Notes: generated from the sequence alone by a model not told the origin. DNA of 64,000 nt from Aquabacterium sp. (GCF_016234775.1 NZ_JACRAH010000031.1:62001-126000), one strand, 5' to 3'. Positions 36,981 to 47,344 are shown, counted from the stretch's first letter. A program made the numbers and translations.

Positions 36981-38155
36981 ACGTCAACGGGGCCTTGCCG
37001 CCCACTGAATCCGAAAACCGACCAGGCCCCAACAGGCGCTGGCGTGTGATGCTGGCCTTGACCTTGGTGGTTGCGCTGGCGCACCTCTGGGTGACGTATG
37101 AGATCTCCCAGCAGATGGTGGACCTTTCTCCGGCCGCGCCATCGATCAAGCGCATGGAGGCCACCTACGTCTCCGAGATCAAGCAGACCCAACCGCCTGT
37201 CGCTGTGGCAGCGCCGCCTGCGCCAAAGGTCAGCCCGGCCGCGCCCGTGGTGACCAAAAAGCGTGTACCCAAGCCCGCCAAAGCAGCCTCGGCGCCGGAC
37301 GATGCCGCCTCAGCCGCCAAGGTCGCTGAAGCGGCCAGCAAGGTAGACGCGGCTGCATCAGCTAGCGACATGGCGCAAACCAAGCCGGTAGAGCCCCCTC
37401 CCGTTGCCAGCGCACCTGAAGCCAGCAAGGCGCATGTTGCCACTGCGGCATCCGCCGCTTCGGCTGCCCTGGGCCCCACCTTTGTCTGGCCCAAGGCCAC
37501 CAGGGTGAGCTACAAGCTCGAAGGCTACTACCGAGGGCCTTTTTATGGCCAGGCCACCGTGGAATGGGTGCGGCAGAACTCGCGTTATCAGGTGAGACTG
37601 GATGTCAGCGTGCCCGTTCTGGGCGGCATCAACATGATCAGTGAAGGCAACATTGTGGCATCCGGCTTGTCGCCTGAGCGCTATGAGAGCGTCAACAGGC
37701 TCTTGTTCAAAACGTCCAAGCCGAGCGTGCTGAAATTTGAAGAGCAGGAGATCGTGCTGAACACTGGCGAGCGGGTTCCCCGTACGCCTGATGCGCAAGA
37801 CCCCGTCAGCCACCTGATCCACCTGGCCTACAAATTCATCCTGCAACCGCAGTTGCTTCAAAAGGGCAACACGATCGAGATGCCATTGGCCTCCAGCAAG
37901 CGCTTTGAGGTCATCGCCTATGACGTCATCGATCAGGAAGTGCTGCACACAGGCATGGGCGACGTCCAGACGATGCACGTCAAACCACGCCGGCTGACGC
38001 AGGACAAGAACAGCCTCCTGGGCGACATCTGGTTCGCCCCGAGCCTGCAATATCTGCCGATCAGGATCTACGCCAAATGGACGGACGAGATCTATGTGGA
38101 CATGCAGATGGACGGCGCGCCACAGCAGACGCCTGGCGACACGCCTCCACCCTGA
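36965..38155 (+). CDS. DUF3108 domain-containing membrane-anchored protein
   Basis: This 396-residue protein has an N-terminal helix (RVMLALTLVVALAHLWVTYEI, residues ~28-48), then a Pro/Ala/Lys/Val-rich linker at about 75-165 that resembles the periplasmic spacer of TonB. A C-terminal DUF3108 domain follows (YKLEGYYRGPFYGQATVEWV...). DUF3108 proteins are periplasmic, of unknown function, and often occur near M61 or lipid-related genes. The start lies within the M61 3' end, so the pair is coupled. DsbC is convergent 9 bases downstream. Confidence 0.85.
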   Translation: MAASLNVNGALPPTESENRPGPNRRWRVMLALTLVVALAHLWVTYEISQQMVDLSPAAPSIKRMEATYVSEIKQTQPPVAVAAPPAPKVSPAAPVVTKKRVPKPAKAASAPDDAASAAKVAEAASKVDAAASASDMAQTKPVEPPPVASAPEASKAHVATAASAASAALGPTFVWPKATRVSYKLEGYYRGPFYGQATVEWVRQNSRYQVRLDVSVPVLGGINMISEGNIVASGLSPERYESVNRLLFKTSKPSVLKFEEQEIVLNTGERVPRTPDAQDPVSHLIHLAYKFILQPQLLQKGNTIEMPLASSKRFEVIAYDVIDQEVLHTGMGDVQTMHVKPRRLTQDKNSLLGDIWFAPSLQYLPIRIYAKWTDEIYVDMQMDGAPQQTPGDTPPP

Positions 38156-38164
38156 TGCGGATGA

Positions 38165-38920
38165 TCAACCGCCGGTCTTGATGCTGGCCTTGCTCAAGCG
38201 TTGCTCGATGACCGCTGCCGACGCGGCGGATGCCAGGCGCGAACCGTCCTCGAAGAACATCGCGGGCGTACCGTTGACACGCAGCTTCTGCGCAAGCGCC
38301 TGATTACGTTGCGCCGGCGAGGCACACATGCCAAACGCCTTGGCTGGTGCCATGCCATTGAGCATCCAGTCACGCCAGGCCTGCGTGCGGTCCTTGACAC
38401 ACCAGATGTTGTCGACCTTTGCTCTGGAATCGTCCCCCAGGATCGGGATCATGAACGTGTAGACGGTCACATCCTTGATCTGCTGGATTTCCTTTTCCAG
38501 ATGCTTGCAGTATCCACAATTCGGATCCGAGAACACCACCAGGCGACGCTTGCCCGTACCTGACTTCCAGACGATGGCATCCTTGAATGGCAGGGAAGAG
38601 AAGTCCACCTTGTTGATTTCATCCAAGCGCTCTTCGGTCAGGTTGCGCTGTGTTCGGGTCTCCAGCAACTGTCCTTCGATGAGGTACTCGCCTGAGGCAT
38701 CGGTGTAGACCACCTGGTTGCCCACCTTCAACTCGATCAGCCCCGGCACCGGTGTGGTACGGGCGGATTCGATGCCGGCCAACTCCGGCACGCGCTGCGA
38801 CAGCTTGGCCTTGATGACCGCCAATTGAGCTGCAGGCAACTCCCCGGACTGCGCCTGAACCGCCGCCCCCAACGAGCAAACCAGGCTGGCCGCGGCCAGA
38901 GCGCGAAAAGTGGAAATCAT
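38165..38920 (-). CDS. dsbC: DsbC family disulfide isomerase
   Basis: This 251-residue periplasmic thiol:disulfide interchange protein corrects wrongly paired disulfides. The signal peptide covers about residues 1-23 (ending AVQAQ). A DsbC N-terminal dimerisation domain follows, and the thioredoxin-like domain carries the active site Cys-Gly-Tyr-Cys in SDPNCGYCKHLEKE. The cis-proline is in VNGTPAMFF, and a second Cys pair (WCVKD...FGMCAS) is present as in DsbC. It lies 48 bases downstream of the UbiH-type gene and may share its transcript. Confidence 0.93.
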   Translation of the reverse strand: MISTFRALAAASLVCSLGAAVQAQSGELPAAQLAVIKAKLSQRVPELAGIESARTTPVPGLIELKVGNQVVYTDASGEYLIEGQLLETRTQRNLTEERLDEINKVDFSSLPFKDAIVWKSGTGKRRLVVFSDPNCGYCKHLEKEIQQIKDVTVYTFMIPILGDDSRAKVDNIWCVKDRTQAWRDWMLNGMAPAKAFGMCASPAQRNQALAQKLRVNGTPAMFFEDGSRLASAASAAVIEQRLSKASIKTGG

Positions 38921-38968
38921 CCTCAGTCCTTTGAAATGTGTGTGTCGATGCCAGAAAACAAGCTGCGC

Positions 38969-40129
38969 TCATTGATCCAGTGCGCGGCCAATCAGCCAAT
39001 TCTTGACAGGCCCCAGCCGCTGAACCAGCGACATGCCCGCGTTACGAAGGTCACGCACAGGTGCGCGCTCATCCGCAAACAAGTGCAGCAAGCCATCCGT
39101 CAACCCCGCCATGGCCTTGGTGGGCCACTCGCGCTGCCGGGCATAGCGGCGCAAGGTGCGCTCGTCGCCAGGCGAACGCCATGGTTCATCTGCCCGCGCC
39201 TGTTTGAGCACCGCCACCAGGGTATCGACATCGGCCAATCCCAGGTTGAGCCCCTGCCCCGCCAGAGGGTGTACCAGATGGGCCGCATCGCCCAGGAGGA
39301 CCCAGCCCGGGCCAGTCCAGCGGCTAGCTTGCGCCAAAGCGAGAGGCCATGCCGCCACCGGGGAGGTCAGACTCAGTTCGCCAACCTTGGCAGGCGCCGA
39401 CGCATCGGACAGGAGGATGGCATCGCGCAGTTCCTGCTCAAATTCGGTCGGGCTCAAGGCCAGCAAATGCTCGGCGCGGGCCTGGGGCACCGACCAGACC
39501 AGGCCGTAAGAAGCCACGGGATCCGGGTGATTGAAAGGCAGGAGCGCCAATATGTCGGGGGAGCGAAACCACTGCCTGGCCACACCGTGGTGAGGCTGAG
39601 TCGCCTTCAATCGTGCGGCGACGCCCCAATGCCCATATTCCCGCCGGGTGAATGTCACACCCAGGTTGGAGCGGGTGCCGGAGAACTTGCCCTCACAGAT
39701 GGCCAGCAAGCCCGCATCGACCGGTGCGCCCTGCTCGGTCACAGGTGGCACCACCTCGACTCGGGGGGCAAAACGCATGGCCTCGCCCAGCAAACGCTCC
39801 AACTCGGCCGCATCAACGATCCAGGCCAGTTCACGCACGCATTGCTGCCAGGCGGAAAACGACAAAGTGCCGCCTTCGTCGCCACGCACATCCATCTCCA
39901 GAACAGCCGCCGAACTGGCTTTCAAAGCCGGCCACACACGCAAGCGCTCCAGCAAGGTGATGGCACGGGCATTGAGTGCGTAGGTGCGCACATCGGGCTG
40001 GGCCGGTTTGCCGGATGCGGGGGCTTTGGCCCAGGCCACACGCCAGCCATCCGCCGACAGTGCCAGGGCCAGACTCATCGCCACGGCGCCGGAGCCGCTC
40101 ACACACACATCAAAATCTGTTTTGGTCAT
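38969..40129 (-). CDS. UbiH/UbiF/Coq6 family FAD-dependent hydroxylase
   Basis: This 386-residue flavoprotein monooxygenase probably acts in ring hydroxylation during ubiquinone synthesis. The start at 40129 ([24 protein letters not shown]) places the dinucleotide-binding loop at residues 11-16; the third Gly of GxGxxG is replaced by Ala. The FAD/NAD motif appears as [24 protein letters not shown], strongly typical of the UbiH family. The frame up to 40153 adds 8 unrelated residues. The exact ring position it hydroxylates cannot be told. It diverges from ychF. Confidence 0.9.
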   Translation of the reverse strand: MTKTDFDVCVSGSGAVAMSLALALSADGWRVAWAKAPASGKPAQPDVRTYALNARAITLLERLRVWPALKASSAAVLEMDVRGDEGGTLSFSAWQQCVRELAWIVDAAELERLLGEAMRFAPRVEVVPPVTEQGAPVDAGLLAICEGKFSGTRSNLGVTFTRREYGHWGVAARLKATQPHHGVARQWFRSPDILALLPFNHPDPVASYGLVWSVPQARAEHLLALSPTEFEQELRDAILLSDASAPAKVGELSLTSPVAAWPLALAQASRWTGPGWVLLGDAAHLVHPLAGQGLNLGLADVDTLVAVLKQARADEPWRSPGDERTLRRYARQREWPTKAMAGLTDGLLHLFADERAPVRDLRNAGMSLVQRLGPVKNWLIGRALDQ

Positions 40130-40361
40130 GAAAAAGAATCGGGACAGGGGCATTGCGCCACCTAGCTTGGTGCAAATTGCCGCCGATTTTGTTCCGGTTT
40201 CAACGGGTCTATTATGGATTTCAAAAGGTGCACGCCCTTTTGATGGCCGTCACAGCAACACTCACCGCGTAAAATGCCGGGTTTGGCGTGTGTTGCGCCC
40301 CGGAAATTGGGGGGCAAGGCGTGACCGTATTCCTTTCGTCTGTATCCAACCAGGAACATCC
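40130..40361. other. Intergenic region UbiH-type gene / ychF
   Basis: These 232 bases separate divergent genes and hold no gene I can support. A stem TTGCGCCCC/GGGGGGCAA with one mismatch occurs at about 40293-40317 in the presumed ychF leader. A TAAAAT near 40270-40275 could be a -10 box, but no -35 is found at a suitable distance. Confidence 0.4.
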
Positions 40362-41453
40362 ATGAGCCTCCAATGTGGCATCGTGGGTCTGCCCAACGTC
40401 GGCAAGTCCACCCTCTTCAACGCCCTGACCAAGGCCGGCATCGCTGCCGAGAACTATCCCTTCTGCACCATCGAGCCCAATGTGGGCGTGGTCGAGGTGC
40501 CTGACCCTCGTCTGGCCGCGCTGGCCGAGATCGTCAAGCCAGAGCGCATCCTGCCTGCCATCGTCGAGTTTGTGGACATTGCTGGCCTGGTGGCAGGTGC
40601 ATCCAAGGGCGAAGGCCTGGGCAACCAGTTCCTCTCGCACATTCGCGAGACGGACGCCATCGTCAACGTGGTGCGCTGCTTTGAAGACGACAACGTGATC
40701 CACGTGAATGGCCGCGTCGACCCGATTGCCGACATCGAGGTCATCCAGACCGAGTTGTGCCTGGCTGACCTGGGCACCGTGGAAAAGGGCCTGCACCGCT
40801 ACAACAAGACCGCCCGCTCTGGCGACAAGGACGCGGCAGCCATCGTCAAGGTGCTGGAGAAGTGCCAGGCGGCGCTGGACCAGGCCAAACCAGTCCGTAC
40901 GATTGATTTCAGCAAGGAAGAACTGGTCATCCTCAAGCCGCTGTGCCTGATCACGGCCAAGCCGGCCATGTTCGTGGGCAACGTGTCGGAAGATGGCTTC
41001 GAGAACAACCCCTTCCTGGACCGCCTGAAAGAGTACGCGGCAGCCCAGAAGGGCCCGGTTGTGGCCATTTGCGCCAAGACCGAGGCCGAGTTGTCTGAAA
41101 TGGAAGACGAAGACCGCGCCATGTTCCTGGCGGAAATGGGCCAGGACGAGCCTGGTCTGAACCGCCTGATCCGTTCGGCCTACAGCTTGCTGGGCCTGCA
41201 GACCTACTTCACGGCGGGCGTGAAGGAAGTGCGCGCCTGGACGATCCACAAGGGTGACACCGCCCCTCAGGCCGCCGGCGTGATCCACACGGACTTCGAG
41301 AAGGGCTTCATCCGCGCCCAGACCATCGCTTACGAAGACTTCATCCAGTACAAGGGTGAAGCCGGCGCCAAGGATGCCGGCAAGATGCGCGCCGAAGGCA
41401 AGGAGTACATCGTCAAGGATGGCGATGTGCTCAATTTCCTGTTCAGCAGTTGA
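40362..41453 (+). CDS. ychF: Redox-regulated ATPase YchF
   Basis: This 363-residue OBG-family P-loop protein hydrolyses ATP rather than GTP, binds ribosomes and is linked to oxidative-stress responses. It starts [20 protein letters not shown] (G1), with [25 protein letters not shown] as the switch region, the coiled-coil arm (about 130-200), and a C-terminal TGS domain ([14 protein letters not shown]...). The start has a CAGGA site upstream. The frame extends upstream into the opposite gene but is not conserved. A terminator follows directly. Confidence 0.97.
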   Translation: MSLQCGIVGLPNVGKSTLFNALTKAGIAAENYPFCTIEPNVGVVEVPDPRLAALAEIVKPERILPAIVEFVDIAGLVAGASKGEGLGNQFLSHIRETDAIVNVVRCFEDDNVIHVNGRVDPIADIEVIQTELCLADLGTVEKGLHRYNKTARSGDKDAAAIVKVLEKCQAALDQAKPVRTIDFSKEELVILKPLCLITAKPAMFVGNVSEDGFENNPFLDRLKEYAAAQKGPVVAICAKTEAELSEMEDEDRAMFLAEMGQDEPGLNRLIRSAYSLLGLQTYFTAGVKEVRAWTIHKGDTAPQAAGVIHTDFEKGFIRAQTIAYEDFIQYKGEAGAKDAGKMRAEGKEYIVKDGDVLNFLFSS

Positions 41454-41478
41454 TCCCCTGAGGGCAAGACCCCAGAAC

Positions 41479-41513
41479 AAGCCGGTCGGCCACAGCGCCT
41501 GACCGGCTTTTTT
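41479..41513 (+). terminator. Intrinsic terminator of ychF
   Basis: AAGCCGGTC (41479-41487) pairs with GACCGGCTT (41501-41509) as a 9-bp perfect stem with a 13-base loop, followed by TTTTTT. It lies 25 bases after the ychF stop. Confidence 0.94.
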
Positions 41514-41650
41514 CATTCTTATGAGCACACAAATGGCTCAAGACGTGCCAGAAGTCGCCGAAACCACCGAGGTCTAGGCGACTTGAACACGGCCATCAGG
41601 CTCTGCTTCTGGGCGCCAAAAGTGTCCGATAAACAGTCTTGAGTCTGGCC

Positions 41651-43210
41651 ATGAACATGTTCTATGCCGCGATGCGCGGGTTCACCATCCGGTTCCGCAT
41701 GTACAGCGCTATTGCCGTGGTGCTTTCTTTGCTGATGCTCGTGGGAGGTGTGGGTCTGTATGGCTTGTTGCACAACCAGAGCGCTGGCGAGGAATACCGT
41801 AAAGGGCACTTTGCTGAGGTCGGGGAACTCTCCCAGATGCGAGCAGCCATTGGTCATCTGCGTATCCACGAGAAGAACGCGCTCCTGAACGCTGGCAATG
41901 CCCCGGCCGTACACAAAGATCTTCAAGCCTGGCAGGAGGCGCTGAAGGCTGTGCGCAGCGCCACAGACAAGATGCTCGACGGCGAGGAAGATGAAGACAA
42001 TGTCATCGCACGCAAACTGCTGGCGCAACTGGAGCAGTATCAGAAGGCGCTGGAATCCGAAAGCGGCAATTTGAGTTCGGGCGCCCTGAGCGCCCAGGAT
42101 GCGCTGGCAAAGCTAGGGCCTGTGTTGGCCGTGGCAGACCAGTTCGAGCTGCGCACACAGGAAATCGACAAGGTCATGGAGTTGGAGCTGGCCCATGCAG
42201 ATCAGGACCAACTCGACACCGTCCGATACACCATTGCCTTGTTTGCCGGCGCGGTGATCCTGTCCATCTTGATCGTCGGGCCACTGACCATCCTCAATCA
42301 AATCTGCATCTGCCAGCCGCTGGAAGATGCTCAGCGCATTGCCGAGGCCATTGCCGCGGGCCAGTTGTGCAATGCCATTGACAGCAAGGGCGGCGATGAA
42401 CCGGCTCAGTTGCTGGCCTCGCTGGCCAGCATGCAAGACTCACTGAGAGCCATCGTATCGAACGTACGCGTGTCAGCGGACTCGATTTCGGTCGCATCCA
42501 CCGAAATCGCCAGTGGCAACATGGACCTGTCGGCGCGAACCGAAAGCACGGCATCCAGCCTGCAGGAAACAGCCAGCTCCATGGAGCACCTGACCGGTAC
42601 CGTGCGCCATAGTGCGGAGTCGGCCATGCAGGCCAACGCCCTGGCCCAGTCGGCCGCAGGCGCCGCCCACAGGGGCAACAGCATCGTGTCGGAGGTGGTG
42701 TCCAACATGGGTGAAATTGACGGTACCAGCAAACGCATCAACGACATCATCAGCGTGATCGACGGCATCGCCTTTCAGACGAATATCCTGGCACTGAACG
42801 CCGCGGTTGAAGCCGCTCGCGCGGGTGAACAAGGGCGTGGATTTGCCGTGGTGGCAGGCGAGGTTCGCAGCCTGGCCCAACGCAGCGCCACAGCCGCCAA
42901 AGAGATCAAACAACTGATCACGGCATCCGGCGAAAAGGTTCAATCCGGTACGCGCCTGGTACACGATGCGGGCGCCGCCATGGAAGAGATCATCTCCAGT
43001 GTGCAGCGTGTCTCTGACATCATCAGTGAGGTCACGGCCGCCTCTACCGAGCAAAGCACCGGCATCGGGCAGGTCAACCAGGCCGTCTCCAACCTGGACC
43101 AGATGACCCAGCAAAATGCAGCCCTGGTGGAACAGTCTGCGGCAGCAGCAGCCAGCCTGAAGGACCAGGCCACGCGCCTGACACAGTCGATGGCGATCTT
43201 CAAGGTCTGA
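41651..43210 (+). CDS. Methyl-accepting chemotaxis protein
   Basis: This 519-residue transmembrane chemoreceptor has its first helix at about residues 20-42 ([23 protein letters not shown]). A four-helix-bundle type periplasmic sensor spans ~45-190, the second helix is at ~194-215 ([23 protein letters not shown]), a HAMP domain follows, then the signalling hairpin whose tip reads [39 protein letters not shown] (residues split across the turn). It ends SMAIFKV without a CheR-docking pentapeptide. The ATG at 41651 was preferred over a TTG at 41639. Ligand unknown. cheW lies 0.95 kb downstream. Confidence 0.92.
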   Translation: MNMFYAAMRGFTIRFRMYSAIAVVLSLLMLVGGVGLYGLLHNQSAGEEYRKGHFAEVGELSQMRAAIGHLRIHEKNALLNAGNAPAVHKDLQAWQEALKAVRSATDKMLDGEEDEDNVIARKLLAQLEQYQKALESESGNLSSGALSAQDALAKLGPVLAVADQFELRTQEIDKVMELELAHADQDQLDTVRYTIALFAGAVILSILIVGPLTILNQICICQPLEDAQRIAEAIAAGQLCNAIDSKGGDEPAQLLASLASMQDSLRAIVSNVRVSADSISVASTEIASGNMDLSARTESTASSLQETASSMEHLTGTVRHSAESAMQANALAQSAAGAAHRGNSIVSEVVSNMGEIDGTSKRINDIISVIDGIAFQTNILALNAAVEAARAGEQGRGFAVVAGEVRSLAQRSATAAKEIKQLITASGEKVQSGTRLVHDAGAAMEEIISSVQRVSDIISEVTAASTEQSTGIGQVNQAVSNLDQMTQQNAALVEQSAAAAASLKDQATRLTQSMAIFKV

Positions 43211-43300
43211 GCGCGCGCACGATACCGCTTGAAGCCAAACCTGATCGAACAGCATCCAATCGCCCCGCCAACCGCCCCCCCCCAAGCTGGAGCCAAGCCG

Positions 43301-44017
43301 ATGAACCTGAGCAAAGATATTCAGAAGTTCCTGCAACTGCTGACCCTGGCAAGCGGCCTGGCCTGCATGGTGAACCTGCCAGCGCAGGCGGGACGCCCGT
43401 TGACCACGGACGACGCGGGGGCCAACGATCAGGCGGTCTGCCAGGTCGAGTCCTGGCTGGACTACGCCAGCGATGCCCGCAGCGCCCACTTCGCACCAGC
43501 CTGTGGCTTGATGGATGGGCTGGAACTCGGGCTGGAGTTCATCCGCGTTTCCCCCGGCAGTGAACAGGTGCAGGGACGGGCCGTCGGGATCAAGTGGGCA
43601 CCCGAGTGGGCCAGTTGGCAAGACTGGCGCTTTGGCCTGAAGGCCGGCACCAGCAACGGCAAGGCACCTGACGAACCAGACTGGCATCAGGCCGCCAACA
43701 GCTTCGCGGTACTGGCCAGCCTGCCCCTCAACCCGCAATGGACGCTGCACATCAATCTGGGCCGGGAGCACGACCGACGCGAACACGCCAGCGCGAGCAC
43801 CTACGCGGCGGCACTGGCGTGGTCCCCTTCTGAACGCTGGCTTGTTTTCGGGGAATTGGTAGGGCACCACAACGCCCCAGCCACCCAATCGGCTGGACTG
43901 CGCTACTGGCTATTGCCCGAACAACTGGGGCTGGATGTCACCGCTTCACGCACCAATGCCACACCGGACAGTCAGGCCTGGGGGATCGGTCTTGGGTGGT
44001 ACGGCATCAAATTCTGA
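43301..44017 (+). CDS. Predicted outer-membrane beta-barrel-like protein
   Basis: This 238-residue protein has a signal peptide ending near LPAQAG (residue 31), so it is exported. The mature part is rich in alternating aromatic/hydrophobic strands (WRFGLKAGTSNG, WTLHINLGREHDR, YAAALAWSPSERWLVFGELVGH, AGLRYWLLPEQLGLDVTASR) and ends IGLGWYGIKF, with a C-terminal Phe as in barrel proteins recognised by the Bam machinery. The start RPLTTDDA is seen in transporter-like barrel proteins of the meta-pathway phenol-degradation type. No function can be assigned. It lies between the chemoreceptor and cheW. Confidence 0.65.
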   Translation: MNLSKDIQKFLQLLTLASGLACMVNLPAQAGRPLTTDDAGANDQAVCQVESWLDYASDARSAHFAPACGLMDGLELGLEFIRVSPGSEQVQGRAVGIKWAPEWASWQDWRFGLKAGTSNGKAPDEPDWHQAANSFAVLASLPLNPQWTLHINLGREHDRREHASASTYAAALAWSPSERWLVFGELVGHHNAPATQSAGLRYWLLPEQLGLDVTASRTNATPDSQAWGIGLGWYGIKF

Positions 44018-44155
44018 TCGTCATCAGAACCTGGGCGTAAACCCGGGTCAATTTGAGGCTTCAGTTCCGTGAGGACTGACCGATATTGATGGTGGAACCA
44101 GTCTCCACGGTGTACGCCCCGCTTGGCGCACGACCCTGATACCCGAAGGACGAGC

Positions 44156-44734
44156 ATGGAAACCCTGCAAGCCGCCCCCCAGACCCAGCCCGCTGCCCGC
44201 AGTGATGCCGCCCCCGCCGGACTGGGCATGCGCCATACAAACAACCGCCAGGTGCGCCATGTGCCCGCGGGCCGTGAATACCTCACGTTCCGCCTGGGTA
44301 CCGAGGAGTACGGCATCGACATCCTGAAGGTTCAGGAAATCCGCTCGTACGAACCGCCCACCAAGATCGCCAATGCCCCCGCCTACCTCAAGGGTGTGGT
44401 GAACCTGCGCGGTGTGATCGTTCCCATCGTTGACCTGCGCGTGAAGTTCAACTGCTTCAACGAAGACGGCCAGACCGAGATCAACAGCTTCACCGTGGTG
44501 ATCGTGCTGAACGTCAAGGGCCGCGTGGTCGGTGCCGTGGTCGACTCGGTGAGCGACGTGATGCAACTGGCCGAGACCGCCATCCAGCCCGCCCCGGAAA
44601 TGAGCAACTCGGTCGTGGACACCACCTACATCACCGGCATCGCCAACGTGAGCGACCGCCTGCTGATCCTGATGGACATCGAATCGCTGATGGGCAGCGC
44701 CGAGATGGGCCTGATCAACAGCCTGGCCCAGTAA
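44156..44734 (+). CDS. cheW: Chemotaxis coupling protein CheW
   Basis: This 192-residue protein couples chemoreceptors to the CheA kinase. After a ~40-residue Ala/Pro/Gln-rich N-terminal tail, the CheW domain begins EYLTFRLGTEEYGIDILKVQEIR. YLKGVVNLRGVIVPIVDLRVKF and ITGIANVSDRLLILMDIESLM follow, all standard. The start at 44156 has a GAAGGA site. No cheA, cheY or other che gene is in the window, so it must work with a kinase encoded elsewhere. It is convergent with the FtsX-type permease gene, 3 bases apart. Confidence 0.95.
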   Translation: METLQAAPQTQPAARSDAAPAGLGMRHTNNRQVRHVPAGREYLTFRLGTEEYGIDILKVQEIRSYEPPTKIANAPAYLKGVVNLRGVIVPIVDLRVKFNCFNEDGQTEINSFTVVIVLNVKGRVVGAVVDSVSDVMQLAETAIQPAPEMSNSVVDTTYITGIANVSDRLLILMDIESLMGSAEMGLINSLAQ

Positions 44735-44737
44735 GCC

Positions 44738-47344
44738 TCATTCTGCCTGCCGCAAGGTCAGCGCCACCGGCCTGCCGACCACGCCGCGCAGGCTCCACCA
44801 CCCGGCCATCCAGGCCAGCAGCGCCCCGATGAGGGCTCCGAGCAGGGGCCACCAGAGGGGCGCATTCCATTCGAACTCGAAAACCTTGGTGGCCAGGCCC
44901 CAGCCGATGGCCAATGCCGCCGCAGCAGACATGGCACCTGCCAGCGCACCCAGCCCCAGCAACTCCACACGTTGAACAGTGGACAGCAACTGGCGCGTGG
45001 CCCCCATGGAGCGCAGCACGGCCCACTCCCTGGCTCGGCGCTCACGCGAGGTCATCAAGCCTGCCATGAGCACGATCAACCCCGTGACCAGCGTGAACAC
45101 GAACAGGAACTCCACCGCCGTGATCACCTGCCCCAGCACGTTCTGAATCTGCGCCAAGGTGGCGGACACGTCGATCACGGTGACGTTGGGAAAGTTCTGG
45201 ACCAGCAGACGGTCCAGTGAGGCCTGTCTGGGCAGCTTGAAGGCCGTGATGTAGGTGACAGGCCATTGCGGCATGTCCGCCTTGGGCGCCATCACGAAGA
45301 AGTTCACCCGCATGGATGACCAGTCCACCTTGCGCAGGCTGGTGATGCGCCCTTCCTGGACGGTGCCCGCCATCTCGAACCGAAGCCTGTCACCCAGCTT
45401 CAAGCCCAGGGTCTTGGCAATGCCCTGCTCCACGCTGAAGGCGTCGTCTTCGTTCTGCACATAACGGCCGGCCACCACGGGGTTATAGACCGGCGTGGTC
45501 TGGGCGTAACTGAGGTTGAACTCCCGGTCCACCAGTCGCTGGGCGCGCTCTTCGGGGTAATCTTCCACGCGGATGGGCTTGCCGTTGATCCCGATCAGGC
45601 GGGCGCGCACCATCGGATACCAGTCGAACTGCTGGATGCCGGCTTCACGCAGGGTGGCCTGAAAGGCTTCGACCTGATCCGGCTGGATGTTGATGACGAA
45701 GCGATCGGGCGCATCAGGTGGCGTGGCATTGCGCCAACTGGCCACCAGATCCGTGCGGATGAGGATCAGCAGCATGAGTGCCAGCAAGCCGACACTCAAG
45801 GCACACACCTGCACCACCGTCTGGACGGGCTGCGCCGTGAGCTGACGCGTGCCCAAGGTCCACCAGGTGGGCGCCTTGCCAGCGAGGCGGTCGGCCAGCA
45901 TCCGCAAGAGTGCCACGGCCAGAAAGCCCACGGCGGCGAAGACCAGCACAGCCCCCGCGAAGCCGCCCAGCGCGATGCCCCCCATCTTCACGTCTCTGGC
46001 CACCAGCATCAGCAAGGCCAGCAGCGCCGCGCCGCCCAGGCCCCAGACGGCAGCCGACATGGGCCGCAGTTGTCCCAGGTCACGCCGGAGCACACGCAGG
46101 GGTGGCACCTGCGTCAGCTGCAGCACGGGCGGCAGGCCAAAACCCAGGGTCAGCAACACCCCCACACCCATGCCCAAGGCCACCGGTTGCCAGCCCGCTG
46201 CCGGCAGCGACACGCCCACCAAATCAGACAGCAGCGCGACAAAAACCAGGTGGAACAACCAGCCGAGCAACAAGCCAACCAGACTCGCCATCAAGCCCAC
46301 CAGCGCGAACTGCATCGCATAGGACCAGGCCATCACGCGCTGCGGCACGCCCAGCACCCGCAGCAGCGCACAGTCATCCAGGCGGCGCTGCGCAAAATCC
46401 CGCGAAACGAGCGCCACCGCCACCGCGGACAACAAGGCAGCCAGCAAGGCCACCAGGCGCAGGAAGAGCCCGGCGCGGTCCAGCGTGGCGCGCATTTCCG
46501 GGCGCCCGGTGTCCAGGGTTTCGATCTTCACGCCGCGCGCCTTGTCCGCCACCTTGCGCGCCGCATCGACGAAAGCTTGCACCTGCTGCTTGCCGTCGTT
46601 GGGCATGGCGGCGATGCGTGTGCTGTCCGCGTCCCCTGCCCTGCCAGGCCCGGCGACCAGTGCCCGGTAGGTGATGCGGCTGGCAGGCTGAACGAGCTGG
46701 GTTCTGGGCAGATCGGCTGCGCGGATCATCACCCGGGGCGAAAACGCCACGAAACCACCACCGCGGTCTGGTTCGCTCACGATCACGGCCTGGATACGGA
46801 ACCTCGCTTCGCCCAGCCAAAGTTCATCGCCTACCTTGAGGCTGAGCGCCAGCAGGAGACCAGGCTCCGCCCAGGCCTGGCCGGCAGGCGGTCCACCTGC
46901 CGGAGCCTTGCCTGCGGGCTTGACGACCCCATCGGCTCCCATGGTGCCCAGGGTCAGTTGGCCGCGCAGCGGGTAATTCGGGCTGACGGATTTGAGTGCT
47001 ACCAGACGCGTATCGCCACCAAGCTCATCCGGTGCACGCGCCATGCTGGCAAACACCGAGGTTTGCGCCACGCGCAAGCCCTGGTCTCTCGCCTTTTGAA
47101 TCACCTCTTCCGGCACGGGTTGATCGGCCACCACCACCGCATCGGCACCCAGCAACTGCGCCGCGTCACGAGACAGGCCGCGCTCGATGCGATCAGCAAA
47201 AAAGCCCACGGCCGTGAGCGCGGCCACCGCCAGCACCACGGCCAGTATGAGAAAACGCATGCTGCTGGCACGGAAATCGCGCCGCGTCTGAAGCAAGGCC
47301 CATCGCCATGCGGGTACGGTCATGCTGCTGGACATCACACTCAT
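44738..47344 (-). CDS. FtsX-family ABC transporter permease (YbbP-like)
   Basis: This 868-residue integral membrane protein has the double FtsX arrangement. A first helix near residues 20-40 precedes a large periplasmic domain; a helix group at ~280-420 and a second periplasmic domain follow; and a C-terminal FtsX block ends the protein (FVFTLVTGLIVLMAGLMTSRERRAREWAVLRSMGA). YbbP/LolE-like proteins of this kind pair with an ATPase of the LolD/YbbA type, but none is adjacent here. Starts at 47344 and 47323 are both possible. The gene diverges from the YoaK gene. The transported compound is unknown. Confidence 0.85.
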   Translation of the reverse strand: MSVMSSSMTVPAWRWALLQTRRDFRASSMRFLILAVVLAVAALTAVGFFADRIERGLSRDAAQLLGADAVVVADQPVPEEVIQKARDQGLRVAQTSVFASMARAPDELGGDTRLVALKSVSPNYPLRGQLTLGTMGADGVVKPAGKAPAGGPPAGQAWAEPGLLLALSLKVGDELWLGEARFRIQAVIVSEPDRGGGFVAFSPRVMIRAADLPRTQLVQPASRITYRALVAGPGRAGDADSTRIAAMPNDGKQQVQAFVDAARKVADKARGVKIETLDTGRPEMRATLDRAGLFLRLVALLAALLSAVAVALVSRDFAQRRLDDCALLRVLGVPQRVMAWSYAMQFALVGLMASLVGLLLGWLFHLVFVALLSDLVGVSLPAAGWQPVALGMGVGVLLTLGFGLPPVLQLTQVPPLRVLRRDLGQLRPMSAAVWGLGGAALLALLMLVARDVKMGGIALGGFAGAVLVFAAVGFLAVALLRMLADRLAGKAPTWWTLGTRQLTAQPVQTVVQVCALSVGLLALMLLILIRTDLVASWRNATPPDAPDRFVINIQPDQVEAFQATLREAGIQQFDWYPMVRARLIGINGKPIRVEDYPEERAQRLVDREFNLSYAQTTPVYNPVVAGRYVQNEDDAFSVEQGIAKTLGLKLGDRLRFEMAGTVQEGRITSLRKVDWSSMRVNFFVMAPKADMPQWPVTYITAFKLPRQASLDRLLVQNFPNVTVIDVSATLAQIQNVLGQVITAVEFLFVFTLVTGLIVLMAGLMTSRERRAREWAVLRSMGATRQLLSTVQRVELLGLGALAGAMSAAAALAIGWGLATKVFEFEWNAPLWWPLLGALIGALLAWMAGWWSLRGVVGRPVALTLRQAE

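Noticed and set aside
39984..40361. Upstream extension of ychF
   Set aside because: It overlaps the start of the divergent UbiH-type gene; YchF proteins begin at the conserved [12 protein letters not shown].
40221..41528. 435-codon open frame antisense to ychF, also running through the ychF terminator
   Set aside because: Shadow frame; it crosses a clear terminator and the ychF promoter region.
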